A DNA stretch of 64,000 bases. Source: Clostridia bacterium. GTDB taxonomy: Bacteria; Bacillota; Clostridia; TANB77; CAG-508. Positions 29,301 to 37,128 of the stretch are shown here, in pieces. The stretch's first letter is position 1. Every line of letters starts with the position of its first letter. The translations under genes and the position numbers were made by a program. The DNA lies in the NCBI GenBank assembly GCA_017404545.1, contig JAFRCC010000007.1, positions 36,571-100,570 on the forward strand, written 5' to 3'. The notes under the pieces were generated by a model. That model saw only the letters and a list, made by a program, of their open reading frames with translations, did no database searches and was not told where the DNA came from.

Positions 29301-30134
29301 ATCAATTTTCTGTTTTACAGCGTCATACTCAGCTATAAGAATGGCTAATCTGCTATCCCTTAAAGTCTCTGTTTTTGTTTTTGAGCTTGCAAGATTTGCA
29401 TCCTCAACAAAATCATCAATCGAACCAAGTGATGTTATATCTAATCCTTGACTTTGAAGTTGGTTTAATTTTGCTTTCAATCCATTTTTTTGAGTATCGA
29501 TTTGAGTTTGTAAATTTGCTTGTACCGCAGGATCAGTTGCGGCAACCTTAGCAGCTATATTAGCATTAATTGAGTCAATTACATCCATTACTTCTTGTAA
29601 TTGTTTTACATTCACTTTTTCCTTTTCAATAGTAATTCTTCTATCTGCACCTGAATTATCAAAGAATAACTCTTTTTCAATACGATCATACTTAACCTTT
29701 TCTTTTTGTAATTGAGTCTTTCTTTGTTGGCTCTCCACAATTCCATCCTCTAATGCCTTTTTATATTCGTCTAAATCCGGGTCCTTTTGTATAAGCTCCT
29801 TTCTAACTTCTGCAGTATTAAATATTTGTGCTGATACATTACTTAACAACATTTTTAGTGCACCATAATCTGTTGTATTACCTGCTGCAGGAGCCACATG
29901 AGTTGTTTCTCTGTCTTGAATTTTTTGTGCCAATGCAGTATACAACTCATGGAACCTATTATCAGGAGTATTACCTCCCATACTAAGCTCTATATCAGAA
30001 TTTGCTGAAAGTTCGTAGACTATATCATTAACTGCATCTCTTGCTTCGTCATATTTACCATTGTTTAGTAAAGTTTCAAATTCTCCAACTATTTGGCTCA
30101 ATTCATTATTAATTCTATCAAAATTAATATCCAA
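26325..30134 (-). CDS. Very large coiled-coil protein (1269 aa), paralogous start to the 704-aa protein
   Basis: Not recognised. The N-terminal helical module (MDINFDRINNELSQIVGEFE) matches in pattern the start of the 704-aa protein (EFENALASEDYAKVKKAIEQIN versus EFETLLNNGKYDEARDAVNDIV). Residues 100-560 are mostly coiled coil. About 612-648 is a Gly/Val/Ile-rich hydrophobic stretch that could insert in a membrane. The C-terminal third is basic and beta/loop-rich, and the last residues are VWDDDDFVL. No N-terminal signal peptide. A 51-aa gene directly precedes it (16-bp gap). Confidence 0.65.
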   Translation of the reverse strand: MDINFDRINNELSQIVGEFETLLNNGKYDEARDAVNDIVYELSANSDIELSMGGNTPDNRFHELYTALAQKIQDRETTHVAPAAGNTTDYGALKMLLSNVSAQIFNTAEVRKELIQKDPDLDEYKKALEDGIVESQQRKTQLQKEKVKYDRIEKELFFDNSGADRRITIEKEKVNVKQLQEVMDVIDSINANIAAKVAATDPAVQANLQTQIDTQKNGLKAKLNQLQSQGLDITSLGSIDDFVEDANLASSKTKTETLRDSRLAILIAEYDAVKQKIDDAKKGHIVIKDADGNDVDISNEEIIRLAPDMSTIDLTTETGRDQLEKLIQDITAISKRISNEIIVCNQEVEIFTDHIKVMEFEKDQLAKDPNDRQAYIDAFDTTTKTKIDDEKTRRHDDAQAKFSGDRKKAKEYKEAWNRFKAHRRTQTITEMVNGQSYTYEYEYLEDYPEKDDDLEFMQLESWENKNKKTALINKMIEGEDNPEEQLKLITSVYEDESLKQIEELINSYNNGSYTAYTGNAVTPDMMEAAQKDLEAARARIAMQFKRDEDYVKNYNSSHFDAKDTVALALTGGSAMRARTNQSKKNLTFKDALGAFLKWTPYDVKADGKIHPIRTTLANIGGIVSIPFRTLEVAIGAGVAGVTTVVSKISGTYGMPTPYNVGYIHRKEARQEYYLSHGSSRFGAWFKSFFNMKVKDENGNLIKINDKLVQDRCKLIDESIEDKYIRGARVKLMEDQIAAKKNQEARKIAYKNKAKSAELYEDIYENNPDLIKANPAEKKKIVDRAMQRAILGMGGKTARPITDQSKSYVTNGRKRTGRFVQNNPDQMHDPIDMNIRNGYDFSDTVGDTIWTNAVSRENIQRGNTKAMDFALRIAACATMPFFKGILSKWTIQTKLKKPDIVEQDTIIPGKHVDGHVEYIQGEKTIIQHRPKIGDIQREVTYTKDVPISYDNATFGDLQRGGDAYWCARLGQYKGPHPSVHFSSDATQIQGFNVSFTDPLNGKHVEWSTSIPQIKQYINEHPGLNEFSETYQDLSGITEGASLSTLTDYMPSEVKDAFLRYMESNSNNLQAFNEATQFAWGIPRGSAATMAQGWSASDVAMDLMKKVTGTKTITTRGIVGWEDIPAKIPYTFKKVIEGYDIPPQVVPGKVISGGNYSFDIPQVYAIGAMSGLGEVLTQGLSPRYRRAQKSTINYHGKDRNGRATINNDQGRSDMYKSPTLTDGDPRTYQRYEHHHSRKDRALNSMDSQGRPIKKADGHTDQKVWDDDDFVL

Positions 30135-30149
30135 TTATAACCACCTCCC

Positions 30150-30305
30150 CTAGTATCCCACTTCGATTATCATTGCTTTAATTCTATTTATTTGCTCGTT
30201 GTATTTCAATAATTCTTCCGTTGTTGCTTTTTTTAGATTCTCTTTAGTCATTAAAGCATTAACTTTTTCTAGAGCTTTTATTAATTCTTCTACTTCTCTT
30301 CCCAT
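30150..30305 (-). CDS. Small helical protein, partner type (51 aa)
   Basis: Start ATG at 30305 with an AGGAGG box; product MGREVEELIKALEKVNALM... ending IKAMIIEVGY. The segment ATTEELLKYNEQINRIKAMI aligns with ATAKQLAKYLIEVDKLTALM of the 59-aa protein at 32504-32683, so the two are probably paralogues. It is placed immediately before the 1269-aa gene. Function unknown. Confidence 0.65.
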   Translation of the reverse strand: MGREVEELIKALEKVNALMTKENLKKATTEELLKYNEQINRIKAMIIEVGY

Positions 30306-30325
30306 ATTTTTTCCTCCTAAGTTTA

Positions 30326-32440
30326 CTACAATTCCAAATCGTTATTATCATCTCTATGTATTATGTCATTTGCAGGTGCTTGAGTGCCTTTTGTATGCCT
30401 CTTTACAAGATTTTCATGTGTATCGCCCTTTTTCTTTCTTATCTCTGTTATCTCATCGGCTCCTATATGTGCCCCTCTATTTATTGCTTCTTCATATGCA
30501 GCTCTTTCTAAATTGTCTATTAGTCCTGTTTTATCAATGCTACTTGGATCATCTCCCTGCTCTTTACCTGCACTATATAACAAGTGCTGTACAATAGCCG
30601 AATTTTTAGCTCTTTCAAATATACGAGAAAGGCCATTAATTTCTCTTTTCATTGGAATAACTTCTTCGTATTCTTTACGCTCTTCTAGTTCTATTAGTCC
30701 GTTCTCATAGTTTCTTAGAAAGTTTGATCTTGATCTACTTCTTTGCCATAATTTTTTAGGTGCAAAAAATCTTGTTATTGGATTTCCAATGCCTTCTGCT
30801 TTTAAAGCAAATCTCATATCTTTTCTGCTATATAGCTGATCTATTTGTTGGAGAGCTTGCTCTTTATTATAACCTGCTTTTTGTAGATAATAGTCTCTTA
30901 CGTTTGTATCTGATACCTCGTCAAAAACAATCTCTTGAACTGGATTTCCCATTCCATCCATTTCTATAACAAAGCTTCCATCTGGATTTCTTGAATATTG
31001 GCCAGTTACATGGTCAATAACTCGCTTATCTCTTGTTGCATATGCTTCAACTTCACGTGGATTTCCTGTTGCAGGATCAATTTCGAATTTTGGTGCTGGA
31101 GGTGTACCTTCAAAAACTGGCAAACCTGTTGATGAATCTATTAATTGTACATATTTAGTTCTTATATATACCGGATTTCCATTAACATCAACCATTGGTG
31201 ATCCATCTGGATTAACATCCTGCACCGGATTTCCCGCTTGATCTAAGAATACTTCGGAATCGATTTTTTTATAATCAATTCTTGATTTTACATCTTGAAT
31301 CTTATCAGCCATATCCTTAAATTGTTGTTTATTTTCGGTTCTAAGCTCAATCATACGCTCTTCCATTTTAATTTTTCCAGGAATATCGCTGTTTATCTCC
31401 TTTTGCTTTTCATCTAAATACCTATCAACTGCCTTTCTTGCATTTGATTTAATTGTTGGATCTACATCATCAACCTTAGCAAATTCTGCCTCAATAGCTG
31501 CAGTTATACCAAGTTTATTTTTTTCGCTCGTACTTAGCTTTAAAACTCTATCTTTTAATTCATCATATGTATTATCAAGCTCATTTTCTGCAATGCTTTT
31601 TACGCTGGCTAATGCTGTCATTCTTGAACTTCTGTTGGTGTCGATCTCCCAGTCTACAAAGAAATTATTATCCATTCCCCTAATGTTTAAATCTGATACT
31701 TTCTTTCCTAACATTTTTAAATTGTTCTTATGAGCTGTTATTTTATTATCCAATGCTTGTTGTTTTACAGGATTCGTTTCTGTACTTCTAGCATTTATTG
31801 CTGCTTCAAGTCTATTAAATTCCTTCTCTGCTATCGTTATTGCTGTAATAGTTTCTTTGCAATCTTTTAACCTTGTTGGATATGTTTTAGATAGATAATC
31901 TCCTGTTTTTATCTTAGAATCTGCTCCAAAAATATCATCAAAAGCTTTTGCTTTAGCTTCATGTTCATTTTTTAATGCATCTATAGTAACTTTACTTTCA
32001 TCATTTAGCCTATCTATTTGACGATTGAATTCGTCAATAGAAAACCCTCTATTGATGAGTTCTTCCATTAAATTTTCTTGATTAAACATTGATGTTAAAA
32101 ATTTATTCATTTCTTTCTTTGCATCTTCTCTAGCCGCTATCTTAGTAGCATCTGTTAAATTATGTGATGCATAATCATTTTTTACTCTCTGAGTAATTGC
32201 ATGTGATATCCCTTCAATATCAATTGACTCTGTTGTACCACCACTTGTAACATCCATCATATTATTACCATCTCTTGTTACATTAATAACTCCCGGTGTT
32301 ACAATAAATGTATTTATTTGCTCTATAGCTTTTTTTACTTTTGCATAATCTTCACTAGCTAGGGCGTTCTCAAATTCAGTTAGAAAAGTTCCGATATTTG
32401 CCTCTGTTAAATCAATCGCATTTAAACTATTTAAATCCAT
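30326..32440 (-). CDS. Large coiled-coil protein (704 aa)
   Basis: Not recognised. The N-terminal module is shared in pattern with the 1269-aa protein. Residues about 90-400 are long charged helices. About 405-520 is a loop- or beta-rich stretch with repeated xGNPV and NPDGS motifs (QAGNPVQDV, DVNGNPVYI, NPDGSFVIEM). A basic helical region (KKLWQRSRSRSNFLRNYENG) follows, and the C-terminus is RDDNNDLEL, acidic then hydrophobic like that of the 1269-aa protein. No signal peptide. First large gene of the operon, preceded by the 59-aa gene. Confidence 0.65.
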   Translation of the reverse strand: MDLNSLNAIDLTEANIGTFLTEFENALASEDYAKVKKAIEQINTFIVTPGVINVTRDGNNMMDVTSGGTTESIDIEGISHAITQRVKNDYASHNLTDATKIAAREDAKKEMNKFLTSMFNQENLMEELINRGFSIDEFNRQIDRLNDESKVTIDALKNEHEAKAKAFDDIFGADSKIKTGDYLSKTYPTRLKDCKETITAITIAEKEFNRLEAAINARSTETNPVKQQALDNKITAHKNNLKMLGKKVSDLNIRGMDNNFFVDWEIDTNRSSRMTALASVKSIAENELDNTYDELKDRVLKLSTSEKNKLGITAAIEAEFAKVDDVDPTIKSNARKAVDRYLDEKQKEINSDIPGKIKMEERMIELRTENKQQFKDMADKIQDVKSRIDYKKIDSEVFLDQAGNPVQDVNPDGSPMVDVNGNPVYIRTKYVQLIDSSTGLPVFEGTPPAPKFEIDPATGNPREVEAYATRDKRVIDHVTGQYSRNPDGSFVIEMDGMGNPVQEIVFDEVSDTNVRDYYLQKAGYNKEQALQQIDQLYSRKDMRFALKAEGIGNPITRFFAPKKLWQRSRSRSNFLRNYENGLIELEERKEYEEVIPMKREINGLSRIFERAKNSAIVQHLLYSAGKEQGDDPSSIDKTGLIDNLERAAYEEAINRGAHIGADEITEIRKKKGDTHENLVKRHTKGTQAPANDIIHRDDNNDLEL

Positions 32441-32503
32441 ATTTCCTTCTTCAACCGATTCTTACCGATTGAATCCCCCTTCTTAATTATTTTTCATTTA
32501 AAT

Positions 32504-32683
32504 CTATCTTTGTTCTTCTTGCTCTTCTGAATTATTTCTATGTGTAGCTATCATTAATGCTGTTAGTTTGTCAACTTCTATTAGATATTTAGCTAGCTGT
32601 TTTGCTGTTGCACCACTAAGCTCTTGTTCTTTTATTTCCTTTTGTAATTTTCTTATTCTTTCAGCAATCTCCTTACCTTCCAT
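32504..32683 (-). CDS. Small helical protein, partner type (59 aa)
   Basis: The start is MEGKEIAERIRKLQ at 32683, with AAAGGTGGG upstream; the longer open frame to 32752 has no ribosome-binding site. Helix ATAKQLAKYLIEVDKLTALM, then a polar Glu/Gln tail. Paralogue-like to the 51-aa protein at 30150. First gene of the minus-strand operon; it faces a divergent 221-aa gene. Confidence 0.65.
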   Translation of the reverse strand: MEGKEIAERIRKLQKEIKEQELSGATAKQLAKYLIEVDKLTALMIATHRNNSEEQEEQR

Positions 32684-32790
32684 AAACAGACCCACCTTTC
32701 CTATAATACACATTATATAATTAATTTTAACATTATTTTTTTTAGCATGCAATAGTTTGTTGTTATTTTACATAATTTCTTTACTTTTCT

Positions 32791-32819
32791 TGTTTTTCCT
32801 TCTAAATTGTGCTAAAATA
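32791..32819 (+). promoter_or_regulatory. Possible promoter of the 221-aa gene
   Basis: TTGTTT, 17 bp, TAAAAT, 40 bp before the start codon; a moderate match. Confidence 0.45.
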
Positions 32820-32858
32820 AACTTTAAGTTTACATTTCTCAAGGAGGTTTTATAATTT

Positions 32859-33524
32859 ATGTATAGAAATATTTCTATTAAGCCACATATAGTTATTGAT
32901 GAATCACGTAGTAAATATGTACTTTTGGATGCCAATTTAACAGAAATTGATGTGCAAACCCAAATGCCAGTTTTTTCCTTCATAACAAGAAAATATAAAC
33001 TAAAAAAATTTAGGTTACAATTAAAAAAAGACTTAAAAAAATATAAGAGAAAATGTAGAATTTTAAAAACAAAACCTGATAAAGGATTTCTAAAAATGAA
33101 TAAAGATATACAATTTTATTTAAGTATTTGTCCTGATGCAGATTATAACATCTTAGAGCTTTTACGTAGAAACATTACAAAGGTTGATACTAGATACCAT
33201 AATTACCAATCAGCTTGTGCTGAATATCTTAGAGAGCTTGCCAAATTGTATGATGGGAATCCAGCACTTCTACCTTTTGATATAAATTTTGCAACAGAAA
33301 ATAATAAACTTCATAGTAAACACAAATACATTTCTAATACTTTTATTTCTAAAGTCGGAGATGTAGTCGAAAATTTTAAATTAATTTGCTCTAAATCAAA
33401 AAAAGAGAGAGAGCAGTTTATTGAATCTCATACATATATGCCAAATACACCATATAAGAATTCGAAGTACTTTGCAGAAAAATATGTATATACTCCACAA
33501 GATACAGCACATGATTATAGATAA
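32859..33524 (+). CDS. Hypothetical protein (221 aa), divergent from the large-protein operon
   Basis: Start ATG at 32859 with AAGGAGG upstream. Basic, mixed alpha/beta, no membrane segment. Residues 45-70 are very lysine-rich (YKLKKFRLQLKKDLKKYKRK) and could bind nucleic acid. Not recognised. Its divergent position suggests it may belong to the same system or regulate it, but nothing in the sequence proves that. Confidence 0.6.
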   Translation: MYRNISIKPHIVIDESRSKYVLLDANLTEIDVQTQMPVFSFITRKYKLKKFRLQLKKDLKKYKRKCRILKTKPDKGFLKMNKDIQFYLSICPDADYNILELLRRNITKVDTRYHNYQSACAEYLRELAKLYDGNPALLPFDINFATENNKLHSKHKYISNTFISKVGDVVENFKLICSKSKKEREQFIESHTYMPNTPYKNSKYFAEKYVYTPQDTAHDYR

Positions 33525-33549
33525 AAGCATGGTCAACGACCACGCTTTT
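33523..33549. terminator. Bidirectional terminator between the 221-aa gene and topB
   Basis: Stem of 10-12 bp with one mismatch (arms 33523-33534 and 33538-33549), A4/T4 ends, between convergent genes. Confidence 0.7.
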
Positions 33550-35509
33550 ATCTTTTTATAACTAATTTATTTATTTTAGCTTTGATATAACTTTCTAATT
33601 TGCTCATAAATTCTCCAGCTTCAATTTCCTTTTTTGCAACCATATCTAAACCCTTTTCCCAACTAGCAGTTAATTTTGGATTAAGCATATCTGGCATCGA
33701 TGCTTCTACAACATCATAAATTGCCTCACCTTTTTTTGTTGGAGTTATTATTTGAGTTTTATTATTTATACTTATATACTTTATTCGCTCTAGCTTTTCT
33801 ATAATTCCACCTCTTGTTGCACTTGTTCCAATTCCTGCTCCCTTTATTTGCTCTCTTAGCTCTTCATCTTCTATTAGTTTACCTGCATTTTCCATAGCAA
33901 GAATAATTGAACCTGAGTTATATCTTGTTGGAGGAGATGTTTCAGCACTTTTAGTTTCGTAGTTAACAACATTTACCTCAGTATTTTTCTTTAACTTTGT
34001 TAGTATTTCTAAGCTATTTTCTTGGCTTTCCAAATCATCTTTTGAAATACTTTCTCCTTCAGAGCTCTTTGATTTGTTTTCTACACTTTTTTGAGGTTTT
34101 GCAATTTCCAAATATCCCTGTTTTACACATACTTTTCCAGATACAGAAAATTGTTCTTTATCAACCACTATAATTGCAGACACCTTACTAAATTCTGCTG
34201 GTGGATAAAAAATTTGTATAAATCTTTTAGCAATTACTTTATATATTTGTTTGTCTAAATCTGGTAATTTATCAAAGTTTTCGAAACCTTGCCCAGTTGG
34301 AATTATCGCATAATGGTCTGTTATTTTACTATCATCCACATATTTTGTTTTAGCTATGTTAGTTGAATATTTTTCTTGAATCATTTTTCGTAAATATCCT
34401 TGAACTTCTTCATCTTTATATCCCTTGACCAAACCATTCAAATTTTTTCCAATAACCTTGCTAACAGCTGTTGATAGAACTCTTGCATCTGTTCTTGGAT
34501 AAGTAACTAATTTTTTCTCATACAAATTTTGTATAATTTCTAGAGTTTCATCAGGTTTTATTTTAAATTTTTTTGTACACTCATTTTGAATCTCAGCAAG
34601 ATTAAACAATAATGGTGCGTTTTCCTTTTGCTTCGATTTTTTTACTTCTTTTACAATTGCCTTTTTATCCTTTAATGATATAATAAAATTCTGGGCATCT
34701 TCAACTTTTTTAAATCCTGTTTCATTGTATAACTTTTCTGAACCAAACATTGAAGATTCTTCGGTTACTTTCCATTCTGCTTTAAAAGATTCATTTTCTT
34801 TTCCAAAGTTTCCAGTAATCTTAAAGTATGGAACTTTTATAAAGTTAACTATCTCACGCTCTCTAGAAACTACCATTCCAAGAACACACGTCATTACTCT
34901 TCCCACAGATATTGAAACTTTATCTTCATCTATATTCTTGGCAATACGTTTACCAAATATTATAGATAATAATCTAGAAAAATTTATTCCAATAAGATAA
35001 TCTTCTTTTGCCCTTAAATATGCAGCATCTGATAGACTATCGTACTCTTTTAAATCCTTTGCTTCTTCTATTCCACGCTTTATTTCTTCCTCTGTTTGTG
35101 AATCAATCCAAACTCGCTTCATTTTAGCATTTGGATTTGGATTAGACATCATAAATACTAGCCTTTGAATATATTCACCTTCACGCCCAGAGTCTCCCGC
35201 ATTATAAATCTCTTCAACATCTTCTCTTTGAAGTAATTGACTCACAATATTAAATTGATTCTGTACCGCTGGAATTATTTCATACTTCCAATTTGTTGGA
35301 ATAAATGGTAATGTATCTAATCTCCAAAACTTTAAATTTTCGTCATATTTTTCAGGATATGACATTGTTACTAAGTGGCCTACACACCACGTTATTATCC
35401 ATTCTTCTGATTCTATGTATCCATTTTTTCTCGTTCCGCTTGTATTAAGAACTTTTGCAAACTCCATCGCAACAGATGGTTTCTCTGTTATAATTAATTT
35501 TTTTGCCAA
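33548..35509 (-). CDS. topB: DNA topoisomerase III
   Basis: Type IA topoisomerase that decatenates DNA. N-terminal Toprim (LIITEKPSVAMEFAKVL, with the acidic GDSGREGEY motif), the catalytic tyrosine in KKLVTYPRTDAR, and GIGTSATRGGIIEKL. At 653 aa it is a TopB-type enzyme without a zinc-ribbon tail. Third gene of a minus-strand series after the zinc-ribbon and membrane proteins. TopB enzymes are common both in chromosomes and in conjugative elements. Confidence 0.92.
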   Translation of the reverse strand: MAKKLIITEKPSVAMEFAKVLNTSGTRKNGYIESEEWIITWCVGHLVTMSYPEKYDENLKFWRLDTLPFIPTNWKYEIIPAVQNQFNIVSQLLQREDVEEIYNAGDSGREGEYIQRLVFMMSNPNPNAKMKRVWIDSQTEEEIKRGIEEAKDLKEYDSLSDAAYLRAKEDYLIGINFSRLLSIIFGKRIAKNIDEDKVSISVGRVMTCVLGMVVSREREIVNFIKVPYFKITGNFGKENESFKAEWKVTEESSMFGSEKLYNETGFKKVEDAQNFIISLKDKKAIVKEVKKSKQKENAPLLFNLAEIQNECTKKFKIKPDETLEIIQNLYEKKLVTYPRTDARVLSTAVSKVIGKNLNGLVKGYKDEEVQGYLRKMIQEKYSTNIAKTKYVDDSKITDHYAIIPTGQGFENFDKLPDLDKQIYKVIAKRFIQIFYPPAEFSKVSAIIVVDKEQFSVSGKVCVKQGYLEIAKPQKSVENKSKSSEGESISKDDLESQENSLEILTKLKKNTEVNVVNYETKSAETSPPTRYNSGSIILAMENAGKLIEDEELREQIKGAGIGTSATRGGIIEKLERIKYISINNKTQIITPTKKGEAIYDVVEASMPDMLNPKLTASWEKGLDMVAKKEIEAGEFMSKLESYIKAKINKLVIKR

Positions 35510-35533
35510 TTGTATCTCTTCCTTTTTTGTATT

Positions 35534-35911
35534 TTATCTAGCCTGTTTGTCTATCGTAGATCTTATAAAAAAATCTTCTCTCCTTGTTATACTAACCTTA
35601 TTTTTATCTAAATAATTATTAGCAGTTCTCGCAACTTTTACCGGCTTATGTTTAGAAACCAAAATGGCACATATTATGCTTGATAGTACAATACCGCACA
35701 AAATTGCAATCCCTACTATTTTTGGGATATTCTTTTCTTCTTTTAGCGTATCACTAACGCCATTTTCTTTACGTGTTTCTATATTTGTAGTGTTTCTCAC
35801 TTCACTACTAGAACTATCTGATTTTATATAGGCATAGCTTTTACTATTACATAAGATAAATCCAAAACACATTACAAATGCCGTAACACATATTATAGCA
35901 ATTTTTTTCAA
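35534..35911 (-). CDS. Small membrane-anchored protein (125 aa)
   Basis: N-terminal signal or anchor segment (KKIAIICVTAFVMCFGFILC), a polar Ser/Thr-rich stretch, a second hydrophobic segment (IVGIAILCGIVLSSIICAILV) and a basic cytosolic tail. Probably two membrane passes. Not recognised by family. Lies between the zinc-ribbon protein gene and topB in one run of minus-strand genes. Confidence 0.6.
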   Translation of the reverse strand: MKKIAIICVTAFVMCFGFILCNSKSYAYIKSDSSSSEVRNTTNIETRKENGVSDTLKEEKNIPKIVGIAILCGIVLSSIICAILVSKHKPVKVARTANNYLDKNKVSITRREDFFIRSTIDKQAR

Positions 35912-35933
35912 TTCTCACACCTCTTTCAAAATA

Positions 35934-36974
35934 CTATACAATTAGACTAACAAAAATTATAATTGTTGTTAGTAGAATGGTTAATCCTAACCACATTCCA
36001 GCTACCTTAGCTTTAGAAACAGGAACATTTCCTATAAATTTACCTGTTTGACCATTCATTGCCATAGTATAAATTTTATCTTCATATTTTACATTCATCA
36101 TCCAAACTGGCAACATTACGTACTCTGGTGTTCCTTGTATGTTTGCGTTACCAATATAACTTACTATTTTTTTGCTATTGTATCCTCCTATATCTGAATA
36201 TAATACATCTCTTGTAGTTTGTTTTGCCCTTCCTTCTGCTCTAGATATTAAGTCATTTGAGTTCAAATCATATTTTTCTGCAAGAAATCCAGACATATAC
36301 GATGAGTTGAATTTTGTTAACTCGTCATAATTAAATGGCTCTATGGAATCCATTATATCATCGCTAAATTTTTTAGATGCATCTGTAGGAATCTTTTCAA
36401 ATGTCATTGTACCTTCTCTCAAGACCTTAAAAAAGTCTTTCTTTACATATCTATAATCTCCCTGAGTCCATCTTTTTTCATTCATAGCTTCTACATCAAG
36501 CTTACCATCTACTATCATATCATACAAAAAAAATGGTATATAAACGCCTGTTACTTTTTCAATGTTATCCTTATTTAGAAAATCTTTTGGCATGAATATC
36601 TTTCCTTTTTTGTAGTCACAAAAAGCTTCAATTGCTTCTTCTTTTGTTTTCTTAAATGTAATAACACGCTTAGGCTCAAATTCTCCCTCAAATCGCTCTG
36701 TAATAATAGCAGTGTTCCCACAATATACACATTCTGTTGCAGCAGTATTTTCATCCATAACAATTTCTGCACCACAATCCGGACAATGGTATTGCATATA
36801 TCCGTTAACCTTACTAGCCTTACTTGTTTTTGTATTAATTTTATTTCCTTCATCATTTTCAAAATCTTTAAGCGTATACTCTGTTCCGCAATACTCACAA
36901 ATCCATTTTTGGCTTTTCGGATCAAACTTAAGCATTGCATTACACGCCAAACATTTATGGTCACTTACACCCAT
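35934..36974 (-). CDS. Zinc-ribbon membrane protein (346 aa)
   Basis: Two TFIIB-type zinc ribbons at the N-terminus (CLACNAML...CEYCGTEY and CPDCGAEI...CVYCGNT), a soluble middle domain and a single C-terminal membrane segment (VAGMWLGLTILLTTIIIFVSLIV). The pattern matches uncharacterised clostridial zinc-ribbon proteins. The molecular role is unknown; protein- or nucleic-acid binding by the ribbons is inferred. Divergent from the ClpE-like gene. Confidence 0.7.
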   Translation of the reverse strand: MGVSDHKCLACNAMLKFDPKSQKWICEYCGTEYTLKDFENDEGNKINTKTSKASKVNGYMQYHCPDCGAEIVMDENTAATECVYCGNTAIITERFEGEFEPKRVITFKKTKEEAIEAFCDYKKGKIFMPKDFLNKDNIEKVTGVYIPFFLYDMIVDGKLDVEAMNEKRWTQGDYRYVKKDFFKVLREGTMTFEKIPTDASKKFSDDIMDSIEPFNYDELTKFNSSYMSGFLAEKYDLNSNDLISRAEGRAKQTTRDVLYSDIGGYNSKKIVSYIGNANIQGTPEYVMLPVWMMNVKYEDKIYTMAMNGQTGKFIGNVPVSKAKVAGMWLGLTILLTTIIIFVSLIV

Positions 36975-37060
36975 AACATTATCCTCCTGTAAAAAAACTT
37001 ATGTATATGATATTATAAAAATGTTTATTTTTCAACATATCTTTTACACAAAAAAATCCA

Positions 37061-37089
37061 TTGACTAACAAATATTTTTAATGTATTAT
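37061..37089 (+). promoter_or_regulatory. Promoter of the clpE-like/pgsA operon
   Basis: TTGACT, 17 bp, TATTAT, 40 bp before the start. No tandem CtsR heptads are visible. Confidence 0.7.
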
Positions 37090-37128
37090 ATATAATATTT
37101 AAATATAAGAAGAAAAAGGAGAAAAAAT

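Noticed and set aside
32684..32752. N-terminal extension of the 59-aa gene to 32752
   Set aside because: The extension lacks a ribosome-binding site and overlaps the likely promoter region; ATG 32683 has AAAGGTGGG at the right distance.
37061..37128. CtsR operator before the clpE-like gene
   Set aside because: No tandem GGTCAAA heptads are present in the promoter region.
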